Source: Nonomuraea glycinis
Lineage (GTDB): Bacteria > Actinomycetota > Actinomycetes > Streptosporangiales > Streptosporangiaceae
Direction of reading: 5' to 3'
Assembly (NCBI RefSeq): GCF_014646515.1
Contig: NZ_BMNK01000005.1
Coordinates: 307,710 to 371,709 of the forward strand
DNA length: 64,000 bases
The notes under the pieces are model-generated. The model was not told the origin of the DNA. It saw only the letters and a list, made by a program, of their open reading frames with translations, and made no database searches. Each line of letters starts with the position of its first letter. Position 1 is the first letter of the stretch. This document shows positions 31,735-40,052 of this stretch, one piece after another. The position numbers and the translations under genes were made by a program.

Positions 31735-32184
31735 CCTCCCGGAGTCCGGTACGACCAAGGCGGCCTCCGCACGACGTTCAGGGAGCGCGCGGGCCTGCCG
31801 AAGTCGTATCCGATCCGGCGCATCATGCGCGGGCCTTCCGTCCTTGAGGGGTGGGTCGCCTGATCTCCGCGCGTTCTGCCCACGAGCGACCGCGTGCCCT
31901 TGACCATTGACATCTTGTGATATTTGTCGGCATCTTCTTATGCGTGCCATAGCGCGCAGAGCCAGGTCGGCGGCGAAGAGGTCCCGAGCTCCTTGGCGAG
32001 GCGTGCTCTTGGCGTACCCGGGCGCGCAGACCGTCGACACAGGAGCCGGACTGGCGGTCGACGTCGGGCGCGGCAGGACTCCGCGTCACCCGCGCTTCTC
32101 CTTCGCGTGCGAGGGTGGCGTGCGAGGGTGGCGTGCGAGGGTGGCGCCGCGTACGGCGCCGGCATCGGCGAGGAAGGTGGTCGC
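31735..32184 (+). other. Gene-poor region before the sugar transporter
   Basis: No convincing gene is present in these 450 bp; reading frames here have low-complexity Arg-rich translations. The region contains the 13 bp tandem repeat at 32105-32143 and, near 31910-31945, an A/T-richer stretch (CATCTTGTGATATTTGTCGG) that could carry the transporter promoter. Confidence 0.45.
32105..32143 (+). repeat. Three perfect 13 bp tandem copies
   Basis: GCGTGCGAGGGTG is repeated three times head to tail, ending 41 bp before the transporter start and upstream of its ribosome site. The 13 bp unit is not codon-sized, so it is probably untranslated; copy-number slippage would change the leader length. Confidence 0.85.
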
Positions 32185-33630
32185 GTGGCCCATCCCGGTA
32201 CGGCCTCAGCCCCAGGACGGACTCCCGCGTGGCGCTACGCCATCGGGATGCTGGGCACATCCATCCCGATCAACATGATCAAGGGATCGATGATCCTCTT
32301 CTACGTCGACATCCTCGGCCTCGACGTGCGCGCCTACGGCGCGGTCATGGTGGTCTACGCGGTCATCGACGCGATCGACAACCCCCTGCTCGGCCACCTC
32401 TCCGACCGCACCAGAAGCCGGTTCGGCCGGCGTCGGCCGTGGCTGCTCGTGGGCGCGCCGATGCTCGTGGCCTGCATGATCGCGTTCTTCTCCGCGCCGA
32501 CCTCGCTGCAGGGCATGGGCCTCCTGCTCTGGTTCGCGGTGTTCGCGATCCTGTGTGAGGCCTTCGACTCGATGCTCAACGCGAACTACGGCGCGCTGCT
32601 CCCCGAGCTCTACCCACGCGAGCGCGACCGTGCCGTCGCCAACGGCCTGCGTCAGGGCTTCCAGCTCGTGGCGCTCGTGATCTCGCTCGCGGCCACCCCG
32701 TTGCTCACGACGAGCGTGTTCGGCACCGAGGACTCCACCCAGGGCTTCCAGATCACCGCGATCATCTACGGCGCGGTCGCGCTCGTCGTGATCGTGTTCA
32801 TGGCGCTCGGCGCGCGCGAGAATCCCCGCTACTCGACGCGGGAACGGCCGCCGCTGCTGCGCAGCGTGTGGTCGATCGTGCGTGACCGGATGTTCTGGAC
32901 GGTCGGGCTCACCGGCGCCTGTTACGGGATGGCCATGGCGTTCGTGCTCTCCGGCATCCAGCTGTACGTCCGCTACTCGCTCGGGCTCCCGGTCGGGAAC
33001 GCGCTCTACCTTCAGGGCATCGTCATCCTCGTCTCGGCGGGCGGCCTGGTCGTGTGGACGGGCGTCGTCGCACGCCGGGGCGCCCTGTGGACCTGGCGGC
33101 TGGCCTTCGCGGTCCTCGCGGTCAGCTTCGCGGCCCTGTTCTTCGCCACGGACCTCGGCACCGCGATCGCCGCGGGGGTGCTCGTCGGGGCCGGTTGGTC
33201 GGGGATGCTCGCGACGAACGACCTCATCGTCGCGCGGGTGCTGGACGCCGACGCGGCGCGCAACGGGGAGCACCGCGAAGGGCTCTTCCTGTCCGCGTTC
33301 GGCTTCTTCGGCCGGCTCAACGGGATCGTGACCGGGCTCGCGCTCACCTCGCTCGGCGTGTTCTTCGGCTACAACTCGGGCGACGACCCCGGCACCGACC
33401 CCGGGCTCGCGTTCCGGGTGTACTTATGCGTCTATCCGTTCGTACTGACAGCGATCGGCGCGGTCGCGGCCCGCTTCATCTCAGTCCCCCTGGAAACCCC
33501 GACCGACCCACCACCCCCCGACCCCGTGGCCGGATCCACGGACCCGTCGTCCCCCGATCCCGTGGCCGGGGCCGAGGAGTCGGCGTCTTCCGGTCCCGTG
33601 GACGGGTCCGGCGTGGAGCGGCCCCGATGA
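32185..33630 (+). CDS. MFS/GPH-type sugar:cation symporter
   Basis: The 481-residue protein has about 12 membrane helices and the GPH-family motif VVYAVIDAIDNPLLGHLSDR followed by TRSRFGRRRPWLLVGAP. The family imports glycosides, pentosides or hexuronides with a cation. AGGAAGG lies 7 nt before the GTG. The C-terminal tail is cytoplasmic and proline-rich, with PDPVAG repeated. It overlaps the ChbG/YdjC gene by four bases, so imported sugar is probably deacetylated next. Confidence 0.88.
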   Translation: MAHPGTASAPGRTPAWRYAIGMLGTSIPINMIKGSMILFYVDILGLDVRAYGAVMVVYAVIDAIDNPLLGHLSDRTRSRFGRRRPWLLVGAPMLVACMIAFFSAPTSLQGMGLLLWFAVFAILCEAFDSMLNANYGALLPELYPRERDRAVANGLRQGFQLVALVISLAATPLLTTSVFGTEDSTQGFQITAIIYGAVALVVIVFMALGARENPRYSTRERPPLLRSVWSIVRDRMFWTVGLTGACYGMAMAFVLSGIQLYVRYSLGLPVGNALYLQGIVILVSAGGLVVWTGVVARRGALWTWRLAFAVLAVSFAALFFATDLGTAIAAGVLVGAGWSGMLATNDLIVARVLDADAARNGEHREGLFLSAFGFFGRLNGIVTGLALTSLGVFFGYNSGDDPGTDPGLAFRVYLCVYPFVLTAIGAVAARFISVPLETPTDPPPPDPVAGSTDPSSPDPVAGAEESASSGPVDGSGVERPR

Positions 33631-34457
33631 GCCGGCGTGTGGTGATCACGGCCGACGATCTCGGGCGGGAGCACGGGACGACGGAGGTCATCGTCGCGCT
33701 GCTCGCCGAGGGACAGGTCAGCGCGACGACGCTCATCTGCGTCTCGCCCGCCGCGGAGCACGCCGCGAGCCAGGTCCGTGAGCTCGGCGTCGTGCCACGG
33801 CTGCACGTGACGCTCACGAGCGAGCGCGGGCTCCCGCGCTGGCGGCCCCTCGACACCGCGGCGAGCCTCGTCGATCCGGACGGGACGCTCAGTGACGACC
33901 CGCTGGCTCTCGGAGCCCGCGGCGAGGCCCACGATGTCGTACGGGAGGCCGACGCGCAGTTGCGGTGGATGCGCGACCGGGGTCTCATGCCCGTGGCGGC
34001 CGACTCCCACGCCGGCACCCTCTACGGCCTGCACGGCAGATCGTGGCTGGCCGAGGCGCTTGAGTGGTGCGCGCGCCACAACTTCGCCTTCCGGCTGCCC
34101 CGCGACCCGGAGCCGTACTTCGGCGGGCCGTTGCCGCCGCCGCTCGCGGCGGCCCATCAGCGCGCCGTCGCCCTCGCCGACGCGCTGGGCGTGTCCATCC
34201 CGCAGACGATCGCGACCAACCGCCGCACGGCGCACGAGCTCGGCGTCTACGAGCGGCTCCGCGACGACTACCTCCGCCGGCTCGCGGCCCTCCCCGAGGG
34301 CACGAGCGAGCTGTTTCTGCACCCGTCCCGCGAGGACGCGGTCACCGGACCGGACGGCGTCGTACGGACCTGGGAGGCGCGCCTGCTGCGCGACCCCGCG
34401 TGGCACGACGCCCTCGCCAGTGAGGGCGTCGAGGTCGTCGGAGACTGGTGGACCTGA
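33627..34457 (+). CDS. ChbG/YdjC-family carbohydrate deacetylase
   Basis: The 276-residue protein has the family metal and active-site motifs: VVITADDLGREHGTTE with the paired Asp, RLHVTLTSERG, AADSHAGTLYGLHG, and SELFLHPSRED near the C-terminus. ChbG removes acetyl groups from chitooligosaccharides, and HpnK-type members act on lipid-linked sugars. Translational coupling to a GPH symporter favours a cytoplasmic role on an imported acetylated oligosaccharide. Confidence 0.88.
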   Translation: MSRRVVITADDLGREHGTTEVIVALLAEGQVSATTLICVSPAAEHAASQVRELGVVPRLHVTLTSERGLPRWRPLDTAASLVDPDGTLSDDPLALGARGEAHDVVREADAQLRWMRDRGLMPVAADSHAGTLYGLHGRSWLAEALEWCARHNFAFRLPRDPEPYFGGPLPPPLAAAHQRAVALADALGVSIPQTIATNRRTAHELGVYERLRDDYLRRLAALPEGTSELFLHPSREDAVTGPDGVVRTWEARLLRDPAWHDALASEGVEVVGDWWT

Positions 34458-34472
34458 CCCGGCGTGCCGCCG

Positions 34473-36023
34473 TCACGCATGGGGCATCGGACCGGGTCCG
34501 TCGAGCTCGCCGGTGTCCGCCGCGCGGGCCGGCAGCAGCAGGGCGGTGATGACCACGGCCACGGACAGCACCGCGCCGATGATGAAGGCCAGTCGCATGC
34601 CGTCGAGGGTGGCGAGCGACTCGGTCACTCCCGTGGCCTGCAGGGCGTCGGCTCGCGCGGTCATCACGGTGATCACCAGCGCGGTGCCGAAGGCCGCGGC
34701 GACCTGCTGCAGCGTGCTCAGGATCGAGCTGCCGTGGGAGTAGAACCGCGGCGGGAGCGCGCCGAGCCCGAGGGTGAAGACGGGCGTGAAGGTCGCGGCC
34801 AGACCCACCATGAGCAGCGCGTGCAGACCGAGGATCTGCCAGTACGGCATGGTCATCGAGACCTGGGTCAAGCCGGTGAGGGTAAGCATGATCACGATCG
34901 CGCCGGGGATGACCAGCACCCGGCCGCCGAACTTGTCGAACAGGCGGCCGACGGTCGGACCCAGCAGCCCCATCGCGAGGCCGCCCGGCATCACCAGGAG
35001 CCCGGTCTCCAGGGCGCTGAGCCCGCGGATGTCCTGCAGATAGAGCGGCAGCAGGATCATCGAGCCGAGCATCGCCATGAAGGCCACCGACATCATGATC
35101 AGCGCGACCGTGTAGGTGCGGTGGCGCAGGGCGCGCAGGTCCAGCAGCGGCACGCCGCGCTTCTGCAACGACAGCTGGCGGAACACGAAGACGGCGATGG
35201 TGACCAGCCCGGCCACCACGATCGCGGCGGCGACGCGGACGTCACCGCCCTCGAACCGGCTGAGCCCGTAGACCAGGCCGCCGAAGCCGGCGGCGGCGGT
35301 CACCACGCTGAACCAGTCGATGGTGCTGAAGCGGGGCTCGCCGATGTTCTCCAGCCGCTTCAGGCCCTGCCAGGTGATCACGGCGGCGATGGGCAGCACC
35401 ACGGCGAACAGCAGGCGCCAGGACCCGAACTGCAGGATCACTCCGGAGACCGCCGGGCCCATCGCGGGCGCGACCGACATGGCCAGGGTGACATTGCCCA
35501 TCACCCGTCCCCGGCCCTCCTCGGGCACCACCCGCATCAGCGTGGTCATCAGCAGCGGCATCATCACGGCCGTCCCGCTCGCCTGGATGACGCGGGCGAC
35601 CAGCAGCACCTCGAAGGACGGCGCGACGATCGCCAGCGCCGTGCCGAGCAGGAACAGGCCCATCGCGGTCGTGTAAGCGCTGCGGGTGGTCACCCGCTGC
35701 AGGAACCACCCGGTGACCGGGATCACGGCGGCCATGGTCAGCATGAAGGCGGTCGAGAGCCACTGCGCGGTCTGCGCGGTGATGTTCAGCGCCTTCACCA
35801 GATTGGGGATGGCGTTGATCATGATGGTCTCGTTGAGGATGACCACGAATGTGGCGAGCACCAGCAGCCGGATCACGGCCGGTGTGCGGCCTGAACCAGC
35901 GGCCGCGGGTTTGGCGGGTGAGTCGAGCTGAGGGCTGGGCACGGTACCTCGATGGGGGTTGGTGGGTGAAACGCGGTGACGGCCGGCATTCCGGCCTTCG
36001 GTCTCACAGGGCGTTGTGGTCAT
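34473..36023 (-). CDS. DHA2-type MFS drug exporter
   Basis: The 516-residue protein has about 14 membrane helices with DHA2 motifs: LNETIMINAIPNLVKALNIT, STAFMLTMAAVIPVTGWF, LLVARVIQASGTAVMMPLL, GRVMGNVTLAMSVAPAMGPA and GLLGPTVGRLFDKFG. It should export cationic or hydrophobic compounds by proton antiport. ATG 36023 has only a weak ribosome site; GTG 35942 with GAGG just upstream would give a shorter cytoplasmic lead and is a serious alternative. No adjacent dedicated regulator. Confidence 0.9.
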   Translation of the reverse strand: MTTTPCETEGRNAGRHRVSPTNPHRGTVPSPQLDSPAKPAAAGSGRTPAVIRLLVLATFVVILNETIMINAIPNLVKALNITAQTAQWLSTAFMLTMAAVIPVTGWFLQRVTTRSAYTTAMGLFLLGTALAIVAPSFEVLLVARVIQASGTAVMMPLLMTTLMRVVPEEGRGRVMGNVTLAMSVAPAMGPAVSGVILQFGSWRLLFAVVLPIAAVITWQGLKRLENIGEPRFSTIDWFSVVTAAAGFGGLVYGLSRFEGGDVRVAAAIVVAGLVTIAVFVFRQLSLQKRGVPLLDLRALRHRTYTVALIMMSVAFMAMLGSMILLPLYLQDIRGLSALETGLLVMPGGLAMGLLGPTVGRLFDKFGGRVLVIPGAIVIMLTLTGLTQVSMTMPYWQILGLHALLMVGLAATFTPVFTLGLGALPPRFYSHGSSILSTLQQVAAAFGTALVITVMTARADALQATGVTESLATLDGMRLAFIIGAVLSVAVVITALLLPARAADTGELDGPGPMPHA

Positions 36024-36145
36024 GAACAGACTGACCTACGCCACTGACAAAACTCATCGACCGCGCCCCAGGATGAGGCACGTACGGGGAAATGTCACTC
36101 GGTTTTCGCTTGTGGAGGACGATCTCCGGACAGCGAGGGCACCCC

Positions 36146-36475
36146 TCATTTGAGGGGGTCGTGGCCCCAGTTCATCAGCGAATAGCGCCATCTGGTCTCC
36201 CGGACGTCGCCGGAGGGGCGCTGCGCCAGGTGCCGGTGTACGTAACCGATCACCTTGCGCATGTGCGCGTAGTCCTGCTCGGTGAGGGACGACTTCTTCG
36301 CCTGGAGCAGCGCGACGATCCTGCGTCCGGATTCGTGCCCGGTGGATTCGCCGCCGTCGTCCTTCTGGCCCACCGCCTTGGACTCGTCCGTGGCGAGCCA
36401 GCGCTCCAGTTCCTTGGCGGTCATGTTCACCGCCCGGCCGAAGTCGGCCGCGACTGCCTGCTCCTCCTCGGTCAT
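36146..36475 (-). CDS. DUF3140 domain protein
   Basis: The 109-residue charged protein starts MTEEEQAVAADFGRAVNMTA and contains LERWLATDESKAVG, GHESGRRIVALLQAKK and MRKVIGYVHRHLAQRP, typical of DUF3140. Function is unknown. In actinomycetes it often accompanies DUF2945 genes, as here: its ATG overlaps the DUF2945 stop by four bases, so the two are co-translated. Confidence 0.88.
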   Translation of the reverse strand: MTEEEQAVAADFGRAVNMTAKELERWLATDESKAVGQKDDGGESTGHESGRRIVALLQAKKSSLTEQDYAHMRKVIGYVHRHLAQRPSGDVRETRWRYSLMNWGHDPLK

Positions 36476-36705
36476 CCCGAGCCCTTCTCCTTGCGCAGGG
36501 CCGACGGCTTGTGCACGGCCTTCTTGCCGCTCTTCTCGCTGCGCACGACGTACTGGGGGTCGTCGGGCGAGGCGGCCACGGTACGGCCGGCTTCCTCGCG
36601 CCTGTCGGTGACCTTCTTCTCGACCTTCCCGTGGGCGGTCGACCCATGGCTTCGCCAGGTGACCTCGTCGCCTACCGCCGGTTCGTCCTTCCGCTTCTTC
36701 GTCAT
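36472..36705 (-). CDS. DUF2945 / hypervirulence-associated TUDOR-like domain protein
   Basis: The 77-residue basic protein MTKKRKDEPAVGDEVTWRSH continues with GSTAHGKVEKKVTDR and PQYVVRSEKSGKKAVHKPSA, the pattern of the small SH3/TUDOR-like DUF2945 family. A nucleic-acid or protein-binding role is possible but unproven. It is first in a two-gene operon with the DUF3140 gene. Confidence 0.88.
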   Translation of the reverse strand: MTKKRKDEPAVGDEVTWRSHGSTAHGKVEKKVTDRREEAGRTVAASPDDPQYVVRSEKSGKKAVHKPSALRKEKGSG

Positions 36706-36895
36706 GGTCTGCGCCCTACCCCGGAACGTCCCGCCCTCGCGTATACGAATCGTCAACGATTCACATGCGAGGGGTCCGTATGGTCGTCGGTCATGTGCTG
36801 CGGAGCGGGGGTAGCTGCCGCGCTCTGACTCACCTCGTGGACGTGCTTGCTCGTCCGAGTTTGCCATTTCGACACACTTACCAGGGGGAACACCC
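36706..36895. promoter_or_regulatory. Divergent promoter region, DUF2945 / GlsB
   Basis: The 190 bp gap must contain promoters for the minus-strand DUF pair and the plus-strand GlsB-like gene. GTATACGAATCG and TCAACGATTCAC around 36740-36765 are relatively A/T-rich and include the inverted pair CGAATCGT / ACGATTC. No operator is assigned. Confidence 0.3.
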
Positions 36896-37153
36896 ATGCT
36901 CACCATCATCGTGACGGCCGCGATCTCGGGACTCGTCGTCGGCGGCCTCGGCCGGCTGCTCCTGCCCGGACGTCAGGACATCGGCTGGGTCACCACCATC
37001 GTCGTCGGCCTCGTCGCGTCCGCGCTCGCCACGGGCATCGCCTACGTCTTCGGTCTCCACACCAACGCCCTGCTGGCGATCGCGCTGCAGGTCACTCTCG
37101 CCGTCATCGGCGTGGGCCTCGTCGCGAGCAGGAAGAGCAAGAGCCAAGCCTGA
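36896..37153 (+). CDS. GlsB/YeaQ/YmgE-family stress membrane protein
   Basis: The 85-residue protein has three membrane helices with glycine motifs (AAISGLVVGGLGRLLLPGRQ, DIGWVTTIVVGLVASALATG, LAIALQVTLAVIGVGLV) and a basic tail, as in transglycosylase-associated/YeaQ proteins. These are small general-stress membrane proteins. AGGGGG precedes the ATG. A strong hairpin follows its stop, separating it from the SARP gene. Confidence 0.9.
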   Translation: MLTIIVTAAISGLVVGGLGRLLLPGRQDIGWVTTIVVGLVASALATGIAYVFGLHTNALLAIALQVTLAVIGVGLVASRKSKSQA

Positions 37154-37173
37154 GCGATGTCCTCTACCATCTA

Positions 37174-37197
37174 CCGGGCGGGCTGCTCCCCGCCCGG
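37174..37197 (+). terminator. Terminator hairpin after the GlsB-like gene
   Basis: CCGGGCGGG at 37174-37182 and CCCGCCCGG at 37189-37197 form a perfect 9 bp stem with a 6 nt loop, 20 bp after the GlsB stop. No T-run follows. Confidence 0.6.
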
Positions 37198-37341
37198 TGG
37201 GCGACGACCCGTGCGGGCGCGCAGGTCGCTGACGTTCGTGACGACCTGTTCATCAACATTCTCACCGAACACGCGCGCGACATTCTTCCGCTCGCCGGGA
37301 CGAGGGTGTGCGAGGGGCTCGGGGTAGAGGGACGGTCAACG

Positions 37342-39201
37342 ATGACTACGGGGTTACGGTTCGCTCTGCTGGGCCAGGTCCGGGCGTGGCGGGGCGAGAC
37401 AGAGCTCGATCTGGGGGCTCCACAGCAGCGGGCGGTGCTCGCCTTCCTGCTGCTGCGTGAGGGCCGGGCGGCCTCCATCGAGGAGATCACGGAAGCGCTC
37501 TGGGGGGAGCGGGCGCCCGAGAGCGCGCGGGCCGTCGTGCGTACCTATATCTGCCGCCTGCGGCGTGCCGTGTCCTCCGACGAAGAGGACGACCGGGTGA
37601 TCAGGTCGCTCCGGGGTGAGTACGCCATCTCCGTCGGCACCGTACACGTGGACTGGGACGACTTCCGGGAGAAGGTGAAGCGGGCGCAGGATGCGCAGGG
37701 GAACCCGGCCGAGGCGGCCGGCCTCCTGCGGAACGCCTTGCGTCTGTGGCAGGGCACACCTCTGGGCGGAGCCCGGGGCGACTTCGTCGGCCAGGAGCGG
37801 ACGCGCCTGCTGCACCACAGGACGGCGGCGCTGGAAGAGCGATTGGCCCTGGAGCTGGAGCTCGGCCGGCACGCCGAGGTGAGCGAGGAACTGGCCGCGG
37901 CCGTCGCCGCCGAACCGGTGCGCGAGCGGCTGCACGAGCTGCTGATGATCGCCCTGTACCGGTCGGGACGCCAGGCGGAGGCGCTGCTGGCCTACGAGGA
38001 CGTGCGGCGCCTGCTCGCCACCGAACTCGGTGTCGATCCCGGCGTCGGCCTGCGCGAGGTGCACCAGCGCATCCTGCGCGCGGACCCCGCGCTCGCCGCC
38101 CCGCCCACCCTGCCGCCTCCGGTTCTCCCTCCCGAGCGGCCGCCCGCCCAGGTGCCCGCCGCGCTGCCCGGCTTCGTCGGCAGGCAGGTGGAGTCGGCCG
38201 GCATCCAGGGCACCCTCCGTTCGGCCGGAGGGACCAGGATCGTGGCGATCACCGGCCTGACCGGCATGGGGAAGACCGCGCTGGCCGTGCACGCCGCGCA
38301 CAACCTGCGTGACCGGTTCCCCGACGGCCAGGTCTACGCGAACCTGGAGATCTCGGACGGCGGAGCGGTGGACCCCGGCGCGGTGCTGGGCGGCTTTCTG
38401 CGCTCCTTCGGCGTGCCGGAGAGCCGAATGCCCGACCATGCCGAAGAGCGGGCGGCTCTGTGGCGTACCGTGCTGGACGATCGGCGGGTGTTGATCGTGC
38501 TGGACGACGCCACTGACGCCGACCAGGTGCGCCCTTTGCTTCCGGCAGCACCCGGCTGCGCGGCGATAGTCACCACATATCGGCGTATATACAACTTGTC
38601 CGGTGTCCACTGGGTGACGGTGGATGCCCTGTCTCCGGCCGACGCGCTGGAGATGCTGGCCCGGTTGGTCGGCCACGGGCGGGTCCTCGGGGAACGTCGG
38701 GACGCCGTCGCCCTGGTCGAGCTCTGTTCGCACCAGCCGCTGGCCATCCGCGTGGCCGCCGACCTCCTCCAGGCCAGACCGCACTGGACGGTACGGCAGG
38801 CCCGCCGGCGGGTGGAGGACGACGTGAACCGGCCCGTGGGCACCAACGAAGGCTGCAAGCTCATCGAGGCGCCCTTGCTGCTGGCCCAGAGCAGGCTCGA
38901 GCCGCAGCAGGCCACCGCCTTCCGGCTCGCCGCGCTGCCGTCCGACGGCGAGCTCACGGCGGAGTCGATGGCGGCGCTGCTCGACATGCCGCCGCCGCAG
39001 GCGTACCGGCTGCTGGAGTCCTTGGTCGACATGCACCTGCTGCTGACCGCCCCCAACGGAACCTATCGATTCCACCGCCTGGTCCAGGCGTTCGCCCGAC
39101 GGCAGGCCTGGGAACACGAGGACGGCGAGCTATGCGACGCCGCGTTGAGCCGGCTGGCGCGCTTCCGCGCGCGTGGCCCGGCGGCCACGGCCGTCTTCTG
39201 A
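37342..39201 (+). CDS. SARP/AfsR-type regulator with NB-ARC domain
   Basis: The 619-residue protein has an N-terminal OmpR-like winged helix (LRFALLGQVRAWRGETELDL, to about residue 95), a bacterial transcriptional activation domain (about 100-245), a Pro-rich linker, and an NB-ARC ATPase with Walker A GLTGMGKT (305-312) and LIVLDDATDADQVRPLLPA. It ends after a winged-helix segment (YRFHRLVQAFARRQA) without the long TPR array of AfsR. SARPs activate secondary-metabolite or developmental genes, but no biosynthetic cluster is adjacent. ATG 37342 follows GAGGGAC. Confidence 0.9.
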   Translation: MTTGLRFALLGQVRAWRGETELDLGAPQQRAVLAFLLLREGRAASIEEITEALWGERAPESARAVVRTYICRLRRAVSSDEEDDRVIRSLRGEYAISVGTVHVDWDDFREKVKRAQDAQGNPAEAAGLLRNALRLWQGTPLGGARGDFVGQERTRLLHHRTAALEERLALELELGRHAEVSEELAAAVAAEPVRERLHELLMIALYRSGRQAEALLAYEDVRRLLATELGVDPGVGLREVHQRILRADPALAAPPTLPPPVLPPERPPAQVPAALPGFVGRQVESAGIQGTLRSAGGTRIVAITGLTGMGKTALAVHAAHNLRDRFPDGQVYANLEISDGGAVDPGAVLGGFLRSFGVPESRMPDHAEERAALWRTVLDDRRVLIVLDDATDADQVRPLLPAAPGCAAIVTTYRRIYNLSGVHWVTVDALSPADALEMLARLVGHGRVLGERRDAVALVELCSHQPLAIRVAADLLQARPHWTVRQARRRVEDDVNRPVGTNEGCKLIEAPLLLAQSRLEPQQATAFRLAALPSDGELTAESMAALLDMPPPQAYRLLESLVDMHLLLTAPNGTYRFHRLVQAFARRQAWEHEDGELCDAALSRLARFRARGPAATAVF

Positions 39202-39213
39202 CCCGGCGGATCG

Positions 39214-39870
39214 TCAGCTCGGGAAGTCGAGGGCGATCTCCTTCGAGGCGTGGCAGGTGCACGGCTGTCGCAGGAGGAAATCCGCATTCGGGTCGCCGGC
39301 ATCGGGACGGCCCGATTCCATGAGCTGGCTCATGTCCTCGGTGACCTCGAAAACCCGGCCGGTCCTCGGCCGGCTGATATCGGCGTCGCCGGGAATGCTG
39401 ATCTCGAACGTCGTTTCTTTCTGCGTCAGACTCTGGCGCGGATAGAACTCGCTGTGGGTGTCGCTGACCTGGTGAACTTCGAGCACGAACCAGTACGCGT
39501 AACCCGATCGGGCGGGCCGATTCAAGGTGGCGGTCACCGCGACGGCCCGGCGGCCCGCCGGTTCCACGGAAAGGCCGACAGGCTGGCCGGACTTTGTGAG
39601 CGGCGGCGAGGAAGGAGAAGGCGCCGTGGGTGGGGGTGGCGTCGCGGAAGGGGAAGGGGAAGGCGTCGTGGTGGGCGAAGCCGGGTCCTCGGTCAAGATG
39701 GGCACCACCACGGTGATCACGGCTACGGCGATCGTGGCGACCGCGCCGATGATGGCGACAATGATCGCGCTGCTCTGCTTGTCAGAACCGGGCGGGCTGC
39801 TTTTCGTGTCGGAATCGGCCGGGGTGCTTTTCTTTTCGGCGTTGTTCTGATCGCCCACGTCGACCTCCAT
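39214..39870 (-). CDS. Single-span membrane protein with Pro/Ser/Thr-rich stalk
   Basis: The 218-residue protein has an acidic/polar cytoplasmic head, one helix (SAIIVAIIGAVATIAVAVIT, about residues 34-58), an extracellular stalk of Pro, Ser and Thr (TTTPSPSPSATPPPPTAP) and a beta-rich external domain ending in LLRQPCTCHASKEIALDF with a C-x-C. The external domain resembles no family I can name. GAGAAGG lies about 10 nt before ATG 39870. It converges on the SARP gene 12 bp away. Confidence 0.72.
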   Translation of the reverse strand: MEVDVGDQNNAEKKSTPADSDTKSSPPGSDKQSSAIIVAIIGAVATIAVAVITVVVPILTEDPASPTTTPSPSPSATPPPPTAPSPSSPPLTKSGQPVGLSVEPAGRRAVAVTATLNRPARSGYAYWFVLEVHQVSDTHSEFYPRQSLTQKETTFEISIPGDADISRPRTGRVFEVTEDMSQLMESGRPDAGDPNADFLLRQPCTCHASKEIALDFPS

Positions 39871-40000
39871 CGAATCTCGGCCTTCTCTGGACGTCTCGTC
39901 AGCACCATCCGAGCACAGGGCAACCAGAACGTTATAACGCCGTCTAAAGTGCCATGATTTGCCGTTTATGGGACGTTGGTGGGGTTTTGTGCGCTCATAG

Positions 40001-40040
40001 CGGCAGGCCGCCGCGCCCCTGGGGGCGGGACGGCCTGCCG
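40001..40040 (-). terminator. Terminator hairpin after the large secreted protein gene
   Basis: CGGCAGGCCG at 40001-40010 pairs perfectly with CGGCCTGCCG at 40031-40040; the interior CGCCCC/GGGGCG can extend pairing. It lies 12 bp beyond the stop of the gene ending at 40053. No T-run follows on the minus strand. Confidence 0.6.
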
Positions 40041-40052
40041 GGCCGGACGAGG

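Noticed and set aside
31823..32260. Minus-strand 145-codon frame before the sugar transporter
   Set aside because: Arg/Pro/Ser-rich, no ribosome site, overlaps the transporter start and crosses the 13 bp tandem repeat.
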